A stretch of 64,000 nucleotides of DNA from Prosthecobacter sp. SYSU 5D2. Lineage in GTDB: Bacteria > Verrucomicrobiota > Verrucomicrobiia > Verrucomicrobiales > Verrucomicrobiaceae. The stretch spans positions 372,001 to 436,000 of the forward strand of contig NZ_JBBYXL010000002.1 of NCBI RefSeq assembly GCF_039655865.1. The letters run 5' to 3'. The notes below the pieces were generated by a model. It searched no databases and was not told the origin of the DNA. It saw only the letters and a program-made list of their open reading frames with translations. How positions within the stretch are numbered: the first letter of the stretch is position 1; every line of letters starts with the position of its first letter. This document shows positions 63,522-64,000 of this stretch, piece by piece. A program made the position numbers and the translations under genes.

Positions 63522-64000
63522 GTTTTTTGCTTTCGCCCTGCTGCATCTGGCCTCTTCCCCTTCATCCGCCCACCCTCTCCAGGCGGAGCCGATCAACCAC
63601 GCGTACGTCTTTCCCTTCGACCAGTATAATCTGCCGGAGGATCCCGATGAGCACGTGGTGGAAGGTGGATATCTTTTGTTAGGCGAGCTGAACTGCACGG
63701 CCTGCCATGCGCCGCCCCAGTCCTGGGCGGAGAGGCTGGCGGCCAAACCGGGGCCGAACCTGGCCGGTGTGGGCTCACGGCTGGATGCGGACACGCTCTG
63801 GCTCATGATCCGCAGTCCTCAGCATCGCAAAAAGGGCACCCAGATGCCCGGCCTGTTTGCCGGGGAGGAAGGCGATGCAGAGAAGGTAGAAGCGTTGACG
63901 GAATATCTGGGCAGCTTGAAACAGGAGGTGAAGAAAATGCCCGCCGGAGACATCGCGCGCGGCAAGGAGCTTTATCATAAAGTCGGCTGTGTGGCCTGTC
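63481..64000 (+). CDS. exported c-type cytochrome, 5' part only
   Basis: The frame from the ATG at 63481 stays open to the right edge; an in-frame ATG at 63442 is another possible start. The N-terminus MPAIRHSAFVIRHLFFAFAL continues LLHLASS and acts as a signal peptide; its first half is encoded by the repeat. The mature protein has a first heme motif CTACH, with the distal region KKGTQMPGLF, and near the edge a second start, KELYHKVGCVAC, where the next codon would be His. It is a multiheme cytochrome probably serving periplasmic electron transfer; the rest lies outside the window. Confidence 0.85.
   Translation, partial: MPAIRHSAFVIRHLFFAFALLHLASSPSSAHPLQAEPINHAYVFPFDQYNLPEDPDEHVVEGGYLLLGELNCTACHAPPQSWAERLAAKPGPNLAGVGSRLDADTLWLMIRSPQHRKKGTQMPGLFAGEEGDAEKVEALTEYLGSLKQEVKKMPAGDIARGKELYHKVGCVAC

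Noticed and set aside
13750-63690. Recurring hexamer GTTAGG, often as TTGTTAGG coding for Leu-Leu-Gly
   Set aside because: About 15 occurrences were noticed on both strands, which does not exceed the number expected from base composition in 64 kb.
1-64000. tRNA, rRNA, transposase, integrase, phage genes or replication origin
   Set aside because: None could be recognised in either strand; the short repeats found carry no transposase.

Overview
The window looks like a chromosomal segment of a Verrucomicrobiota bacterium, most likely of the Verrucomicrobiaceae/Prosthecobacter kind. The evidence is three large planctomycete-type cytochrome proteins (PSCyt1/PSCyt2/PSD1, i.e. DUF1549/DUF1553), one of them paired with a DUF1501 protein. 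There are also an LRR-cytochrome, a PEP-CTERM protein with autotransporter-type beta repeats, a Tat-exported sugar-isomerase-like protein, a high GC content (about 60 percent by eye) and many genes without a Shine-Dalgarno sequence. No tRNA, rRNA, CRISPR array, transposase, integrase or phage gene was seen. No stretch above 300 bases lacks a gene; the longest gaps are 39221-39497 and 54979-55237.

Left edge (1-770): the last part of an ATPase gene and, 2 nt downstream, an HNH nuclease gene resembling the ATPase-HNH pairs of Septu-like defence modules. The HNH gene is broken by an in-frame TAG and loses its C-terminal part. Region 0.8-16.9 kb is mostly housekeeping and envelope genes: a secreted beta-helix (GH141-like) protein, an MFS-PlsC fusion, two small acidic proteins in an operon, an ankyrin protein, nadA, a lipid kinase plus metallophosphoesterase, a PIG-L deacetylase plus aminotransferase, rarD, an exported glycerophosphodiesterase and an SGNH lipoprotein, closed by a clear terminator.

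Region 17-27.8 kb is a signalling block: a membrane hybrid kinase (minus strand), a lipoprotein hydrolase coupled to a rhodanese-YceI fusion (minus), then a two-gene plus-strand operon of a multi-PAS HisKA_2 kinase and a REC-PAS-kinase-REC hybrid. Region 27.8-32 kb holds the DUF1549/1553-DUF1501 pair, followed by an unusual palindromic repeat cluster and hrpA. Region 36-55 kb carries more exported proteins (a second and third PSD1 protein, LRR-cytochrome, GHL10 hydrolase, LptA-like lipoprotein, double-VWA membrane protein, PEP-CTERM protein) mixed with glpK, a YqeY protein and glgC.

Region 55-61.7 kb contains a DUF21/CBS protein, a YezD-like protein, a pyrimidine-nucleoside phosphorylase and a tight minus-strand operon sppA-CPBP protease-thiL-tsaE-tsaB (tRNA t6A modification, thiamine diphosphate, membrane proteolysis). 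The right edge has a sugar-isomerase-like protein, a DJ-1/PfpI protein and the start of a diheme cytochrome whose signal peptide is encoded inside a dispersed short repeat. The most notable non-gene signals are this repeat, the REP-like cluster at 32.0-32.3 kb, the double hairpin at 41.0 kb and the recurring pyrimidine-rich leader just before start codons.
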